Source: Treponema sp.
GTDB taxonomy: Bacteria; Spirochaetota; Spirochaetia; Treponematales; Breznakiellaceae
NCBI GenBank assembly: GCA_031257195.1
Contig: JAIRPD010000097.1
Location: forward strand, 1-64,000
DNA: 64,000 nt
Reading direction: 5' to 3'
Both the position numbers and the translations under genes were made by a program. Shown here piece by piece: positions 48,375 to 56,666 of this stretch (position 1 is its first letter; each line of letters begins with the position of its first letter). A model generated the notes under the pieces. It had not been told where the DNA came from, searched no databases, and saw only the letters and a program-made list of their open reading frames with translations.

Positions 48375-48405
48375 CCCGGGTTTTTCCCTTGCGGAAAAAA
48401 CCGGG
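48375..48405 (+). terminator. Hairpin between ptsH and lexA
   Basis: A 13-base arm (48375-48387) pairs with 48393-48405 around a 5-base loop with one internal mismatch, just after the ptsH stop. The T-rich tract is inside the stem, so it is an imperfect terminator. It separates the hprK-ptsH unit from the lexA promoter. Confidence 0.45.
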
Positions 48406-48406
48406 A

Positions 48407-48444
48407 CCTGTTATATTGACAGGACATCAAAGATAGAATAAGAG
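48407..48444 (+). promoter_or_regulatory. lexA promoter with a candidate SOS box
   Basis: TTGACA (48416-48421) serves as -35, with TAAGAG at 17 bases as a weak -10. The inverted repeat CCTGT-N7-ACAGG (48407-48423) overlaps the -35. It resembles the CTGT-N8-ACAG LexA box but is one base shorter. LexA usually represses itself, so this is a candidate operator only. Confidence 0.45.
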
Positions 48445-48451
48445 GAAGAGG

Positions 48452-49060
48452 ATGAAAGAGCCTACCCAGCGGCAAAGGGAAGTGCTGAACTTCATTATCG
48501 AATTTATCCGGTCCCATTCGTACCCCCCCACCATACGGGAGGTGGCGAAATATTTCGCCATCTCCGTCAAGGGCGCCTACGATCATGTGGCGGCTTTAAA
48601 GCGGAAGGGACAGCTTAAAATAGAAAAAAAACGATCCAGAACCATGGAGGTGGTGCGAACCGGGACGGACCAGGAATTTGAGAACTTTGTGGAGGTTCCC
48701 ATCCTGGGGGTGGTGGCCGCGGGCCGGCCCATCCTGGCGGAAGAAAACTGGGACGGCACTATTCCCGTACACGCCTCGTTCTTTAAAAAAAACCGCCAGT
48801 ACTTTGCCTTGCGGGTTAAGGGGGATTCCATGAAAGACGCGGGGATCCTGGATAAAGATATGGCGCTGATTCTAAAGCAAAATACCGCCAAAAATGGGGA
48901 TATTGTGGTGGCCGTGGTGGACGAGGCGGTAACCCTTAAGCGCTTTTATAAGGAAACAAACCGTATCCGGCTTCAGCCGGAAAATGTCTCCTACAACCCC
49001 ATTTACAGCCAGGATGTGCGGATTCTGGGCAGGCTGGCCTACGTAATCCGCTCCTGCTAG
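48452..49060 (+). CDS. lexA: SOS repressor LexA
   Basis: A 202-residue repressor with an N-terminal winged helix (T-Q-R-Q-R-E-V-L-N-F-I; P-P-T-I-R-E-V-A-K-Y-F) and a C-terminal S24 autoprotease domain. The cleavage site is A90-G91, and the catalytic pair is Ser126 (G-D-S-M-K-D-A-G-I) and Lys163 (T-L-K-R-F). All elements for RecA-stimulated self-cleavage are present. Good SD GAGGAAGAGG. holA follows 23 bases later. A LexA in a treponeme-like genome is notable because some relatives lack it. Confidence 0.97.
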   Translation: MKEPTQRQREVLNFIIEFIRSHSYPPTIREVAKYFAISVKGAYDHVAALKRKGQLKIEKKRSRTMEVVRTGTDQEFENFVEVPILGVVAAGRPILAEENWDGTIPVHASFFKKNRQYFALRVKGDSMKDAGILDKDMALILKQNTAKNGDIVVAVVDEAVTLKRFYKETNRIRLQPENVSYNPIYSQDVRILGRLAYVIRSC

Positions 49061-49083
49061 GAACGCCGCGGGGAGGAACAGGC

Positions 49084-50034
49084 ATGGCCGCCGGGGAAAC
49101 GTACCTTTTTTTAGGGCCCGAACTGGGGGAAAAGCTCGACGCCCTGGCCCGGATCCGGAACGCCCTGCCCCCGGGAACGGAAGAAACGGTCTTTTACGCG
49201 GGGGAAACGTCCCCGCCGGAAATCGCCGCCGTCCTAAGGAACGGCAGCCTTTTTTCGGAGGGGCGGCTTTTTATCGTAAAAAACGCCGAGCTTATCAAAA
49301 AAAAGGAGGAGGCGGAACTCCTTGCCGCCTGCCTTAAAAACCCCCAGCGGGATACCGTTCTGGTCCTGGTTTCCGATGAAATTAAAATAGACCGGCGCGT
49401 TGAGGATTGCGTTCCCAAGGAACATAGAAAGATTTTTTGGGAACTCTTTGAACACAAAAAGACCGAATGGCTGGCTTCCTACTTTAAGCGCGAGGGCTGT
49501 TCCATAGACGAAAGCGGCGTCCAGGCGATTCTGGAAATGGTGGAAAACAACACCGACGCCCTGCGCCGGGAATGCGGGCGGCTGATCCTCTTTCTGGGAA
49601 AGGAAAAGGTTATTACCGCGGAGGATGTGGAAAAATGCCTGTCCCATACCAGGGAAGAATCGGCCTTTACCCTCTTTTCCGCCATTGCCCGGGGAAACCT
49701 GCTCCTGAGCCTGGAAATCGCGCGTTCCCTCACCGCTTCCCGGCAAAGCCCCCAGGCCATTACCGCCACCCTGGCCTGGTGCTTCCGCAAACTCCGGGAT
49801 TACCTGGCCTTGATTTCGGCGGGGCCGCCGGGGGACTTTGAGCTTAGGAAAATCGGCCTGGGCTCCGTAAAAACCCGGGCCGATTACGCGGAGGCGGCCA
49901 GACGCTGGTCCCGGGCCGACGCCGCCCTGGCCCTGATTGGGGACTACGACTATCTCCTCCGCTCATCGGGCGCGGCTTGGGAAGAGATCCTGATGGACCA
50001 GTTGATCTTCCGCCTGGCTTCCCGCCGCGCTTGA
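49084..50034 (+). CDS. holA: DNA polymerase III delta subunit
   Basis: A 316-residue clamp-loader subunit that opens the beta sliding clamp. It has a weakly conserved AAA-like N-terminal half (Y-L-F-L-G-P-E-L-G-E-K, R-L-F-I-V-K-N-A-E-L) and the C-terminal helical collar with L-I-L-F-L-G-K-E-K-V-I-T-A-E-D-V. The HolA family fits by length and pattern. SD GGGGAGGA. It follows lexA by 23 bases, so it may be SOS-responsive. Confidence 0.92.
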   Translation: MAAGETYLFLGPELGEKLDALARIRNALPPGTEETVFYAGETSPPEIAAVLRNGSLFSEGRLFIVKNAELIKKKEEAELLAACLKNPQRDTVLVLVSDEIKIDRRVEDCVPKEHRKIFWELFEHKKTEWLASYFKREGCSIDESGVQAILEMVENNTDALRRECGRLILFLGKEKVITAEDVEKCLSHTREESAFTLFSAIARGNLLLSLEIARSLTASRQSPQAITATLAWCFRKLRDYLALISAGPPGDFELRKIGLGSVKTRADYAEAARRWSRADAALALIGDYDYLLRSSGAAWEEILMDQLIFRLASRRA

Positions 50035-50059
50035 TTTAAAAGGTTCCCCGGGGTATAAT
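50031..50059 (+). promoter_or_regulatory. Strong promoter abutting the SH3-type lipoprotein gene
   Basis: TTGATT (50031-50036) and consensus TATAAT (50054-50059) are spaced by 17. The start codon is 5 bases after the -10, so transcription should begin at or within one or two bases of the ATG. The mRNA would be leaderless. Confidence 0.65.
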
Positions 50060-50064
50060 ACGCT

Positions 50065-51408
50065 ATGCGGCCGTTAAAAATACGCGCCCCCCTTCTTTTG
50101 GCGCTTTTGCCCTTTCTCCTGTTTGTTTCCTGCTCAAAAAAGTACATAGGCTGGGGCGTTCTTTTGTGGTATACCGATGATCCGGAAATTCCCTCGGGAA
50201 CGGTGCTTCCCATACAGGTCCGGTCCAACATTGAGCAGGCCTGGATTGCCGTTGTACCGAAGGAATACAGAACCAGCGAACACCAGCTGGTGGAAATTCC
50301 CCTGCCCCATCTGGAATTCTTTAGAAGCAAGGGAAGGGCGGAAAAGTACCTGACATCCAAAATGGGCGGGTACGCCCAAATCTACGCGGAGACCACGCAG
50401 GACGGCCTGCCTATTCGGGATAAGCCGGAAAACAATGGCCGCCGGACCTACCGCCTTAAGGAAGGGGAGATAATCAAAATCCTGGAAAAGGTGGATGGGG
50501 TGGCGGCGATCAGTTCCACCGGCGCGCCCCTGGAGGGGGACTGGTTTAAGGTCCTTACCAAAAGCGGCAGCGCGGGTTACTGTTTTTCCTACCGCCTGCG
50601 GCTGTTCGAGCATCTTACCGGGGCGCTGGGGGGAGAACCGGTCCAGGCCGATACCAGCGAGGATAAGGAACTGGAGCTGATCCTTACCCGGCCATGGTAT
50701 CCTGAATACTACCGGACCATGATCGATTCGGGGCGGATCAACCTTGACCTCCTTTCAAAAAACTACTCTTTTACCGCGGGGATCAACAACGGCAAGGCCC
50801 GGATCTTTCTGGAAAACACCGACATGATCTTTCCCTACAGCAAGATCCTTAAAACCGGGAACCGGTCCTGGAATTTCGCCGGTTCCTCCCTGAACGTTAC
50901 CCTCCAGTCCGAGTCGGTTATGGAAGCCCACTGGGAAGACGCCGGGGGGATAAAACAAACCGCGGCCTTTGTTACCCTGCCCATGACGGTGGAAAACATC
51001 GTTATCCAGGAAAGGGAGCGGCGGCAGAATAAGTACCAGGCCCTTTATGTCCGGGGGCCCGGCTTTGAAAGCGCCAATTACGGCGCGCTGATCCTTACCT
51101 CCGATGGACAGTTTACCTGGGACGCGATCAATACCCTCCCCGGCGAGATACTCCCCGCCGCCGCGCTGGGGAGCGGGACCGTTGACATGGATTACTACCT
51201 TTCCGGGGAAATGGCCGAGCGCTTTACCGGCGCGCTGGGCCTGCGGCTTACCACGGTAAGCGGCATAGACAGGACCCTGGTCTTTGCCTACACCCTGGAC
51301 ACCCAGGGCCTGCGGATGGAATTTATCCCCCCCGAAAATCTGCTGGGGCGCTCCATAAGCCGCCGGGCCCCGCTCCCCTTCGCGGTTTACTTCAACACCG
51401 AGGATTAA
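50065..51408 (+). CDS. Lipoprotein with SH3-like domain
   Basis: A 447-residue lipoprotein with lipobox F-V-S-C (Cys23). An SH3b-like segment lies at about residues 97-180 (Y-A-E-T-T-Q-D-G-L-P-I-R-D-K-P, L-K-E-G-E-I-I-K-I-L, G-D-W-F-K-V). The remaining 260 residues are beta-rich with no named family. SH3b domains often bind peptidoglycan or peptides, so an envelope role is likely. It has its own promoter. Similar proteins occur in treponemes, but I do not know the function. Confidence 0.72.
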   Translation: MRPLKIRAPLLLALLPFLLFVSCSKKYIGWGVLLWYTDDPEIPSGTVLPIQVRSNIEQAWIAVVPKEYRTSEHQLVEIPLPHLEFFRSKGRAEKYLTSKMGGYAQIYAETTQDGLPIRDKPENNGRRTYRLKEGEIIKILEKVDGVAAISSTGAPLEGDWFKVLTKSGSAGYCFSYRLRLFEHLTGALGGEPVQADTSEDKELELILTRPWYPEYYRTMIDSGRINLDLLSKNYSFTAGINNGKARIFLENTDMIFPYSKILKTGNRSWNFAGSSLNVTLQSESVMEAHWEDAGGIKQTAAFVTLPMTVENIVIQERERRQNKYQALYVRGPGFESANYGALILTSDGQFTWDAINTLPGEILPAAALGSGTVDMDYYLSGEMAERFTGALGLRLTTVSGIDRTLVFAYTLDTQGLRMEFIPPENLLGRSISRRAPLPFAVYFNTED

Positions 51409-51461
51409 AGGCCCGGCTGGGGAGGGGAGGGGATGATCCCGCCGGCCCCGCTGAAACGCCT

Positions 51462-52277
51462 CTAGCCTAGTCCCACATCCAGGGCCATCATCAGGGCAAA
51501 GCCTACGAGTATCCCCGATGTGGCGATATGGTCATTGCCCTCCCGGTAGGCCTCGGGGATAAGTTCTTCGGCTACCACGAAGATCATCGCCCCCGCGGCA
51601 AAAGCCAGGGCGTAAGGAAGGATGGCCCGGGCGGACAATACCAGGATCGCCCCCAGAACCCCCGCCATGGGTTCCACCAGGCCCGAAGCCTGGCCTATCC
51701 AAAAAGATTTAAGGCGGCTCATCCCTTCCCGGCGCAGGGGTATGGAAACCGCCGCCCCCTCGGGAAAATTTTGCAGCCCTATACCCAGGGCCAGACTTAG
51801 GGCCCCGGCGATACTGGCTCCGGGAATCAGGGACACCGCGCCAAAGCCCACGCCCACCGCCAGTCCTTCGGGAATATTATGGAGGGTGATGGCCAGGACA
51901 AGCAGGACGGACCGCCCCCAGGAAGTCTTAACCCCCTCGTTACCCGCGGCCCCCACATGATGGTGGGGAAGGAAAAAGTCGGCAAAGCGAAGGAACAGCC
52001 CCCCCAGGCAAAAACCAATGACCACCGCGGCCCAGGGGGGAAGCCCCCGGCCCTCTTCCCGGGCCGCGCCGGCCATGGAAATGGCCGGGGCCAGCAGGGA
52101 GAAAAAGCTGGCGGCGATCATCACCCCTCCGGCAAAACCCAGCATGCCGTCCAGAACCTTGCGGTTAATGGTTTTAAAAAGGAAAACCGTCGCCGCCCCC
52201 AGGGCGGTAAGCGCGTAGGTAAACAAGGTAGCCAGCAGGGCCTGCAGCGCCACCGGCTGATTCACAAACCAGTTCAT
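51462..52277 (-). CDS. ZIP family divalent metal transporter
   Basis: A 271-residue inner-membrane protein with about eight helices. The ZIP metal sites H-N-I-P-E-G (helix 4) and Q-N-F-P-E-G (helix 5) are intact, and a His/Pro-rich loop (P-H-H-H-V-G) lies between earlier helices. It belongs to the GufA-like/ZupT-like branch, importing Zn2+ or related ions. The -10 TATACT (52290-52285) lies 7 bases before the ATG. Confidence 0.93.
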   Translation of the reverse strand: MNWFVNQPVALQALLATLFTYALTALGAATVFLFKTINRKVLDGMLGFAGGVMIAASFFSLLAPAISMAGAAREEGRGLPPWAAVVIGFCLGGLFLRFADFFLPHHHVGAAGNEGVKTSWGRSVLLVLAITLHNIPEGLAVGVGFGAVSLIPGASIAGALSLALGIGLQNFPEGAAVSIPLRREGMSRLKSFWIGQASGLVEPMAGVLGAILVLSARAILPYALAFAAGAMIFVVAEELIPEAYREGNDHIATSGILVGFALMMALDVGLG

Positions 52278-52295
52278 AGAATTAAGTATAGTACA

Positions 52296-53168
52296 TCACC
52301 GCTGTCCAGACGCCCGGTTTTTGAACCCTCCACTCCCGGCGGCCCCTTGGGAAAGTGAATTTTCCAGCCCGGCAAAAACTGTTTCCAGGTCCCAAAAGCG
52401 AAGGACCGCGTTTTTATCCAGGGGAGTTTCCTGCCGGTTGACGATGACAAGGCCGCCGCCGCGGCGCAGCACCGTCCGGGGCAGGTCCGCCGCGGGCCGG
52501 ACCGTAAGACTCGTACCCAGGACCAGCATCAGGTCCGCCGCCTGGGCTTCGCCCTCCGCTTCCCGCCGGGCTTCCAGGGGAAGGCTTTCGCCGTAGAGGG
52601 TGATCGCCGGCTTCAGGGGCCGTCCGCACTGGGGGCAGAACGGCATGGTCCCCGCCCGGACGGCGGCGGCGGCCTCCTGGTAACCCAGCCGTATGCCGGC
52701 GCAGCGCGGACAGTAATGGATCCGGGGGGCCCCGTGGAGTTCGATTACCCGGCGGCTCCCCGCTTTTTGGTGGAGCATATCGATATTCTGGGTAATCACC
52801 ACCCCGACAAGGCCCCTGTTTTCCAGCCCCGCCAGCGCCCGGTGAACCAGGGAGGGTTCCTTATCGTGGTAGATAAAGGACCCCGCTTTTTCATAAAAAG
52901 CCGCGGCCTCCCGTTCAAAGAAGTCAAGGCTGAAGAGTTCTTCCCAGGGGGGATCGTCACCGGGGCCGAAAAAGCCGCGGACCAGGTCCCGTAATTCCGC
53001 GGCAATTTCCGGGGGAACCGCCGCGGGATCCCCGCTTTCCCGGAGGGACCCGCCGGTTCCCCCGCCGTCCCGAAAACAGGGAAGCCCCGACAGGGCGCTG
53101 ACCCCGGCGCCGGTAAAGGCGACGCAGTGCCGGGCGGAACGGATCAGATCAAGGAGCGCGGAGATCAT
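52296..53168 (-). CDS. Sir2 family NAD-dependent protein deacylase
   Basis: A 290-residue cytoplasmic sirtuin. The NAD motif F-T-G-A-G-V-S-A-L-S-G-L-P-C-F-R, the T-Q-N-I-D motif, catalytic His in I-E-L-H-G-A-P and a zinc ribbon (Y-C-P-R-C ... F-C-P-Q-C-G) are all present. The end has V-R-P-A-A-D-L-P. The ATG at 53168 is preferred to a TTG at 53186, since an AATACT -10 with TGT extension ends 6 bases before it. Substrates are unknown. Confidence 0.93.
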   Translation of the reverse strand: MISALLDLIRSARHCVAFTGAGVSALSGLPCFRDGGGTGGSLRESGDPAAVPPEIAAELRDLVRGFFGPGDDPPWEELFSLDFFEREAAAFYEKAGSFIYHDKEPSLVHRALAGLENRGLVGVVITQNIDMLHQKAGSRRVIELHGAPRIHYCPRCAGIRLGYQEAAAAVRAGTMPFCPQCGRPLKPAITLYGESLPLEARREAEGEAQAADLMLVLGTSLTVRPAADLPRTVLRRGGGLVIVNRQETPLDKNAVLRFWDLETVFAGLENSLSQGAAGSGGFKNRASGQR

Positions 53169-53312
53169 GGGATCAGTATTACACAAAAGCCGCCGGCGCG
53201 GAAAGTTTGCCCGCTTTCCGCGCCCCTCTTTAAAGTACGCCGGTGATTCCGTAAACCCGCGCGGACCTTGGACCGCGAATGAATGGCGGCCCAGGTTTAG
53301 CCCATCGGGGAC

Positions 53313-53912
53313 TCATTCCGGCGGGGAACCTTCGTCCGCGCCGTCTGCTTGACGGTCCAGTTCCGGCAGATATTTCCAGTACCGTTTGGGCATGAACCGC
53401 CGCTGGAGTTCCGGGTTGGCCCGGCCCTCGTTGTTCACCGACCGGTGATAATTCCGCCACAGTTCTTCCCACCCGTCACCGGCGGAGCCCCCGCCTTCGG
53501 CGTTACCGCGGCGGGGACCGCCGCCCGCCGCCGCGGCTTGTATACGCAGCAGTTCCGGCGGCCGGTCCCGTTCCCGGACTAACGCGAACCCCCGTTTTTC
53601 ATCAATAATCGCCCAGGGGGTCTCGCCGAAGCGCCGGAAAAAATGATCCGCCAAAAGGGGAAGGACCGGGTGATCCGGCGCGCAGCGGGCAATGTAGCGG
53701 CCCTCTCCGTCCTCCCTGAAGCGGAGAAGCCCCCGGAGCCGGTCAAATTCCTTCCATATCTTGTAGGCCCGGTCTCCTCCGGCGCTGATCCCCCGGAGGG
53801 AGGCCAGGGCTTCCAGGTCTTCCAGGGCTTTGGCGGAAGCCCCGGCGGAAAAATCCGGGACGGCCTCTTCCGGGGGAAAAAGATCCGGGACGTCAAACAG
53901 TTCCGCTTCCAT
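53313..53912 (-). CDS. DUF4130/TIGR03915 family protein, short form
   Basis: A 199-residue protein matching the C-terminal part of the partner of the radical-SAM putative DNA repair protein: G-L-L-R-F-R-E, Y-I-A-R-C-A-P-D-H-P-V-L-P-L-L-A, F-G-E-T-P-W-A-I-I-D, and the end R-R-F-M-P-K-R-Y-W-K-Y-L-P-E. Family members are usually about 250 residues with a longer helical N-terminus, which is reduced here to about 60 residues. The gene follows the radical-SAM gene by 12 bases. It is thought to help lesion processing, but no biochemistry is seen here. Confidence 0.82.
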   Translation of the reverse strand: MEAELFDVPDLFPPEEAVPDFSAGASAKALEDLEALASLRGISAGGDRAYKIWKEFDRLRGLLRFREDGEGRYIARCAPDHPVLPLLADHFFRRFGETPWAIIDEKRGFALVRERDRPPELLRIQAAAAGGGPRRGNAEGGGSAGDGWEELWRNYHRSVNNEGRANPELQRRFMPKRYWKYLPELDRQADGADEGSPPE

Positions 53913-53924
53913 ACTACACCATCA

Positions 53925-55292
53925 TCACCAGAGGCCGGCGTCCGCCGGGTCAAACAGGGGGAGTTGTTTTCCTTCGTTTCCGCTCAGAATGGCCCGCGCC
54001 CGGGCGGGGTTCTCCAAAACACCGGCGCGGCCCGCCGGATTTCGGGACGGCGCGCCGCCGGGAGAACCGTAAAACCGGCCGTTCAGGGTAATAAAGTACC
54101 GGGCCCGCTTAAAGACCACCCCCAGGCGGCGGAGGCCGTCAAAGCTCAAGGACCGGGAGCGGCGGAGTTCCACGATCCGCCGGGCGGAATGGACCCCCAG
54201 GCCCGGCACCCGGAGGAGTTCCTCGTAGGCGGCGGTTTTAACCTCCAGGGGAAAAAATTCCAAGTGATTCACCGCCCAGGCGGCCTTGGGGTCCAGGACG
54301 CTGTCCAGCCAGGGATGGGCCTCGTCGAGGATCTCCGCGGCGCGGTACTGATAAAAGCGCAGCAGCCAGTCCGCCTGGTAGAGCCGGTGTTCCCGGAGCA
54401 GGAGGTTTCCCGGCGGCGCCGTTACCAATGGCGCCGGCGGAACCGTCCCCGCCGCGGAGGAAAGGCCGCCGCCCAGGGGAACCGCCGGCAGAACGCCCAC
54501 CGGCGTATAGGCGGAATAGTACACCCGCCGCAGGGCGTATTTCCGGTAGAGGGCGGCGGTAAGGCCGATGATCGTCCGGTCATCCTCGGCGCTGGCCCCC
54601 ACCACCAGCTGGGTACTCTGCCCGGCGGGAGCGAAGACCGGGGCCTTTTTAAGGCCCCGGCGGCGGTCCTCCTCCACCTCCCCCGCGGCTTCCCGGACCT
54701 CTCCCATCGCGCCAAAGATCAGCTTTCCCGACTTCTGGGGGGCCAGGGCCTGGAGGCTCCGCTCCGTGGGCAGCTCAATGTTGGCGCTGAGCCTGTCCGC
54801 CCAGCGGCCCGCCTCCCGGATCAGCCGCTCCCCCGAGCCGGGGATGATCTTGAGGTGAATGTAGCCGCCGTAGCCCGCCCCTTTTCTGAGGGTCCTCGCC
54901 ACGAGGATAAGCTTTTCCATCACGATGTCCGGGTCGGCGAAGATCCCGGAGGAAAGAAAAAGGCCCTCGATATAATTGCGGCGGTAAAATTCGGTGGTGA
55001 TCCGGATCAACTCATCCGGGGTAAAGGACACGCGCTTTGTGTCCGCGGAAACCCGGTTGGCGCAGTAGGCGCAGTCATAACGGCAGACGTTGGAATAGAG
55101 GACCTTGAGGAGGCTGACACAGCGCCCGTCCCCGGTCCAGGAATGGCAAACCCCGGCGGGAACCCGGACCCCAAAGGCGGCCCCGGAGGAACCCCGGCCC
55201 CCGCCGCCGGAAGTGCCCGAAGAGGCGCAGGAGGCGTCATACTTCGCCGCCCCCGCCAGGATACTCAGCTTTTCCCCCAGGTCCGCCGTCAT
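53925..55292 (-). CDS. Putative DNA modification/repair radical-SAM protein (TIGR03916)
   Basis: A 455-residue radical-SAM enzyme. The [4Fe-4S] motif C70-R-Y-D-C74-A-Y-C77 is intact, inside V-L-Y-S-N-V-C-R-Y-D-C. An N-terminal C-x-C-like segment and K-I-I-P-G-S-G fit the family. A helix-hairpin-helix (V-P-G-L-G-V-H-S-A-R-R-I-V) near residue 385 suggests DNA binding. The ATG at 55292 is exactly 6 bases after TATAGT (55304-55299) with TTGCGT at 17 bases. It forms an operon with the DUF4130 partner. The lesion or base it acts on is unknown. Confidence 0.88.
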   Translation of the reverse strand: MTADLGEKLSILAGAAKYDASCASSGTSGGGGRGSSGAAFGVRVPAGVCHSWTGDGRCVSLLKVLYSNVCRYDCAYCANRVSADTKRVSFTPDELIRITTEFYRRNYIEGLFLSSGIFADPDIVMEKLILVARTLRKGAGYGGYIHLKIIPGSGERLIREAGRWADRLSANIELPTERSLQALAPQKSGKLIFGAMGEVREAAGEVEEDRRRGLKKAPVFAPAGQSTQLVVGASAEDDRTIIGLTAALYRKYALRRVYYSAYTPVGVLPAVPLGGGLSSAAGTVPPAPLVTAPPGNLLLREHRLYQADWLLRFYQYRAAEILDEAHPWLDSVLDPKAAWAVNHLEFFPLEVKTAAYEELLRVPGLGVHSARRIVELRRSRSLSFDGLRRLGVVFKRARYFITLNGRFYGSPGGAPSRNPAGRAGVLENPARARAILSGNEGKQLPLFDPADAGLW

Positions 55293-55340
55293 AGTTCTAC
55301 TATACACCGGTATAGCGGCGGACGCAAGGGGAAGGTCCGC

Positions 55341-55562
55341 CTAATTGAGGTAAGCCGTACCCTGCCGTTTTACCACGTTGATAAAGCCGCTGATCGACCG
55401 GTCCCCGGAGGGCTCAACTTCCTTGGGGAAGTAACAACCCGGCAATTCACCCTTTCGCCGGTGGTTATCAACACATTCGCAGCAAATTCCCTTATGTCCA
55501 CAGGTAAAGGTGCAGGTACAGTTTTTTTTATTCGCGTCAATGGCGCAGTTTCTTGTGGTCAT
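55341..55562 (-). CDS. Small Cys-rich DUF6485 family protein
   Basis: A 73-residue protein with eight cysteines in a characteristic pattern (C-T-C-T-F-T-C ... G-I-C-C-E-C ... H-R-R-K-G-E-L-P-G-C-Y-F-P). This pattern suggests a metal- or cluster-binding fold. The ATG has GGAGG 7 bases upstream. The same frame stays open through the fructokinase gene, but that part is antisense shadow. The function is unknown. Family members are often isolated single genes, as here. Confidence 0.8.
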   Translation of the reverse strand: MTTRNCAIDANKKNCTCTFTCGHKGICCECVDNHRRKGELPGCYFPKEVEPSGDRSISGFINVVKRQGTAYLN

Positions 55563-55667
55563 TGTTTCCTCCAAAGGACTTATACCATGAAACCGCTTTT
55601 TTGACAATTCCGCCGGAAACCCCGCGGCGACGGGCCCTCGCTTTTTTACCGAGCCGGTGGTATACTT

Positions 55668-56648
55668 ATGTCCATGATCATAGCCTGCGGCGAGGCGCTT
55701 ATCGACATGGTGCCCGAAAAAAATGGTGAGGGCCGGGACCTTTACGCCCCGTGCCCGGGGGGAAGTCCCTTTAATACGGCGATAGCCATAGGGCGGCTTC
55801 TTGGCGTGGAAAACGGCCGGCCCCGAACGGCCTTTCTGTCGAGGCTTTCCCGGGATTTTTTTGGCGAAGACCTGGTCCGGCATCTGAAACAAAACGGCGT
55901 TTCCACGGAACTTGTTACCCGGTCCGGGGAAACCACCACCCTGGCTTTTGTCAAGCTCAAGGCGGGGGAGGAGCCGGCCTACCTCTTCTATACCACCGGG
56001 GCGGCGGACCGTTCCCTGCTGCCGGAGGATATACCGGCGGCTCTTCCCCCGGAGGCGGACTGCGTTCTCTTCGGTTCCATTTCCATGACCATGGAACCCT
56101 CCGCCTCCTCCATAGAAAACTTTATCCTCCGGGAAAGCGGCCGGCGGGACGGGCCGGTGATCTCCCACGATCCCAACGCGCGGCCCATGATGATCCCGGA
56201 CCGGGAGGCGTACGTAAGACGCTTTGAGGGGTGGGTCCGGTCTTCCAGTATCGTGAAGATTTCCGCCGCGGACTTTGACTTTATCTATCCCGGATTGGGG
56301 CTGGACAGGGCGGTGGAAAAACTTCTGGGGATGGGTCCCGTCGTCGCGGCGGTTACCCTGGGGGCCGATGGGGCCATGGCGGTTTTTAAGCGGGAGGGCG
56401 TTTATAGGCGGGTTACCGCCCCGGTGGTGGATCTGCCCGTGGTCGACACCATAGGCGCGGGAGACACCTTTCACGGGGCGTTCCTGGCCTGGCTTGAGGA
56501 AGCGGGGCTTATGTCCCGGCGGGCCCTGGCCGCCCTGGGGGAGGGGGAACTCCGGGAGGCCCTGATTTTCGCCAACAAGGCCGCCTCCATCGTCTGTTCC
56601 CGCCGGGGGGCCAATCCTCCTACCCTGGCGGAAGTAAAGGCCCTGTAG
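55668..56648 (+). CDS. Fructokinase-like PfkB sugar kinase
   Basis: A 326-residue cytoplasmic kinase. I-I-A-C-G-E-A-L-I-D-M, C-P-G-G-S-P-F-N-T-A and the catalytic D-T-I-G-A-G-D-T-F-H-G-A-F place it in the PfkB fructokinase group, phosphorylating fructose or a related sugar. TATACT with a TGG extension (55658-55666) ends one base before the ATG and 7 bases before an in-frame ATG at 55674, which may be the true leaderless start (324 residues). aroC follows 18 bases later. Confidence 0.9.
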   Translation: MSMIIACGEALIDMVPEKNGEGRDLYAPCPGGSPFNTAIAIGRLLGVENGRPRTAFLSRLSRDFFGEDLVRHLKQNGVSTELVTRSGETTTLAFVKLKAGEEPAYLFYTTGAADRSLLPEDIPAALPPEADCVLFGSISMTMEPSASSIENFILRESGRRDGPVISHDPNARPMMIPDREAYVRRFEGWVRSSSIVKISAADFDFIYPGLGLDRAVEKLLGMGPVVAAVTLGADGAMAVFKREGVYRRVTAPVVDLPVVDTIGAGDTFHGAFLAWLEEAGLMSRRALAALGEGELREALIFANKAASIVCSRRGANPPTLAEVKAL

Positions 56649-56666
56649 GCTTTCCGGGTTTGGGGC

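Noticed and set aside
53643-55604. 653-residue + strand frame over the radical-SAM pair
   Set aside because: It is antisense to two recognised proteins and shows no family features.
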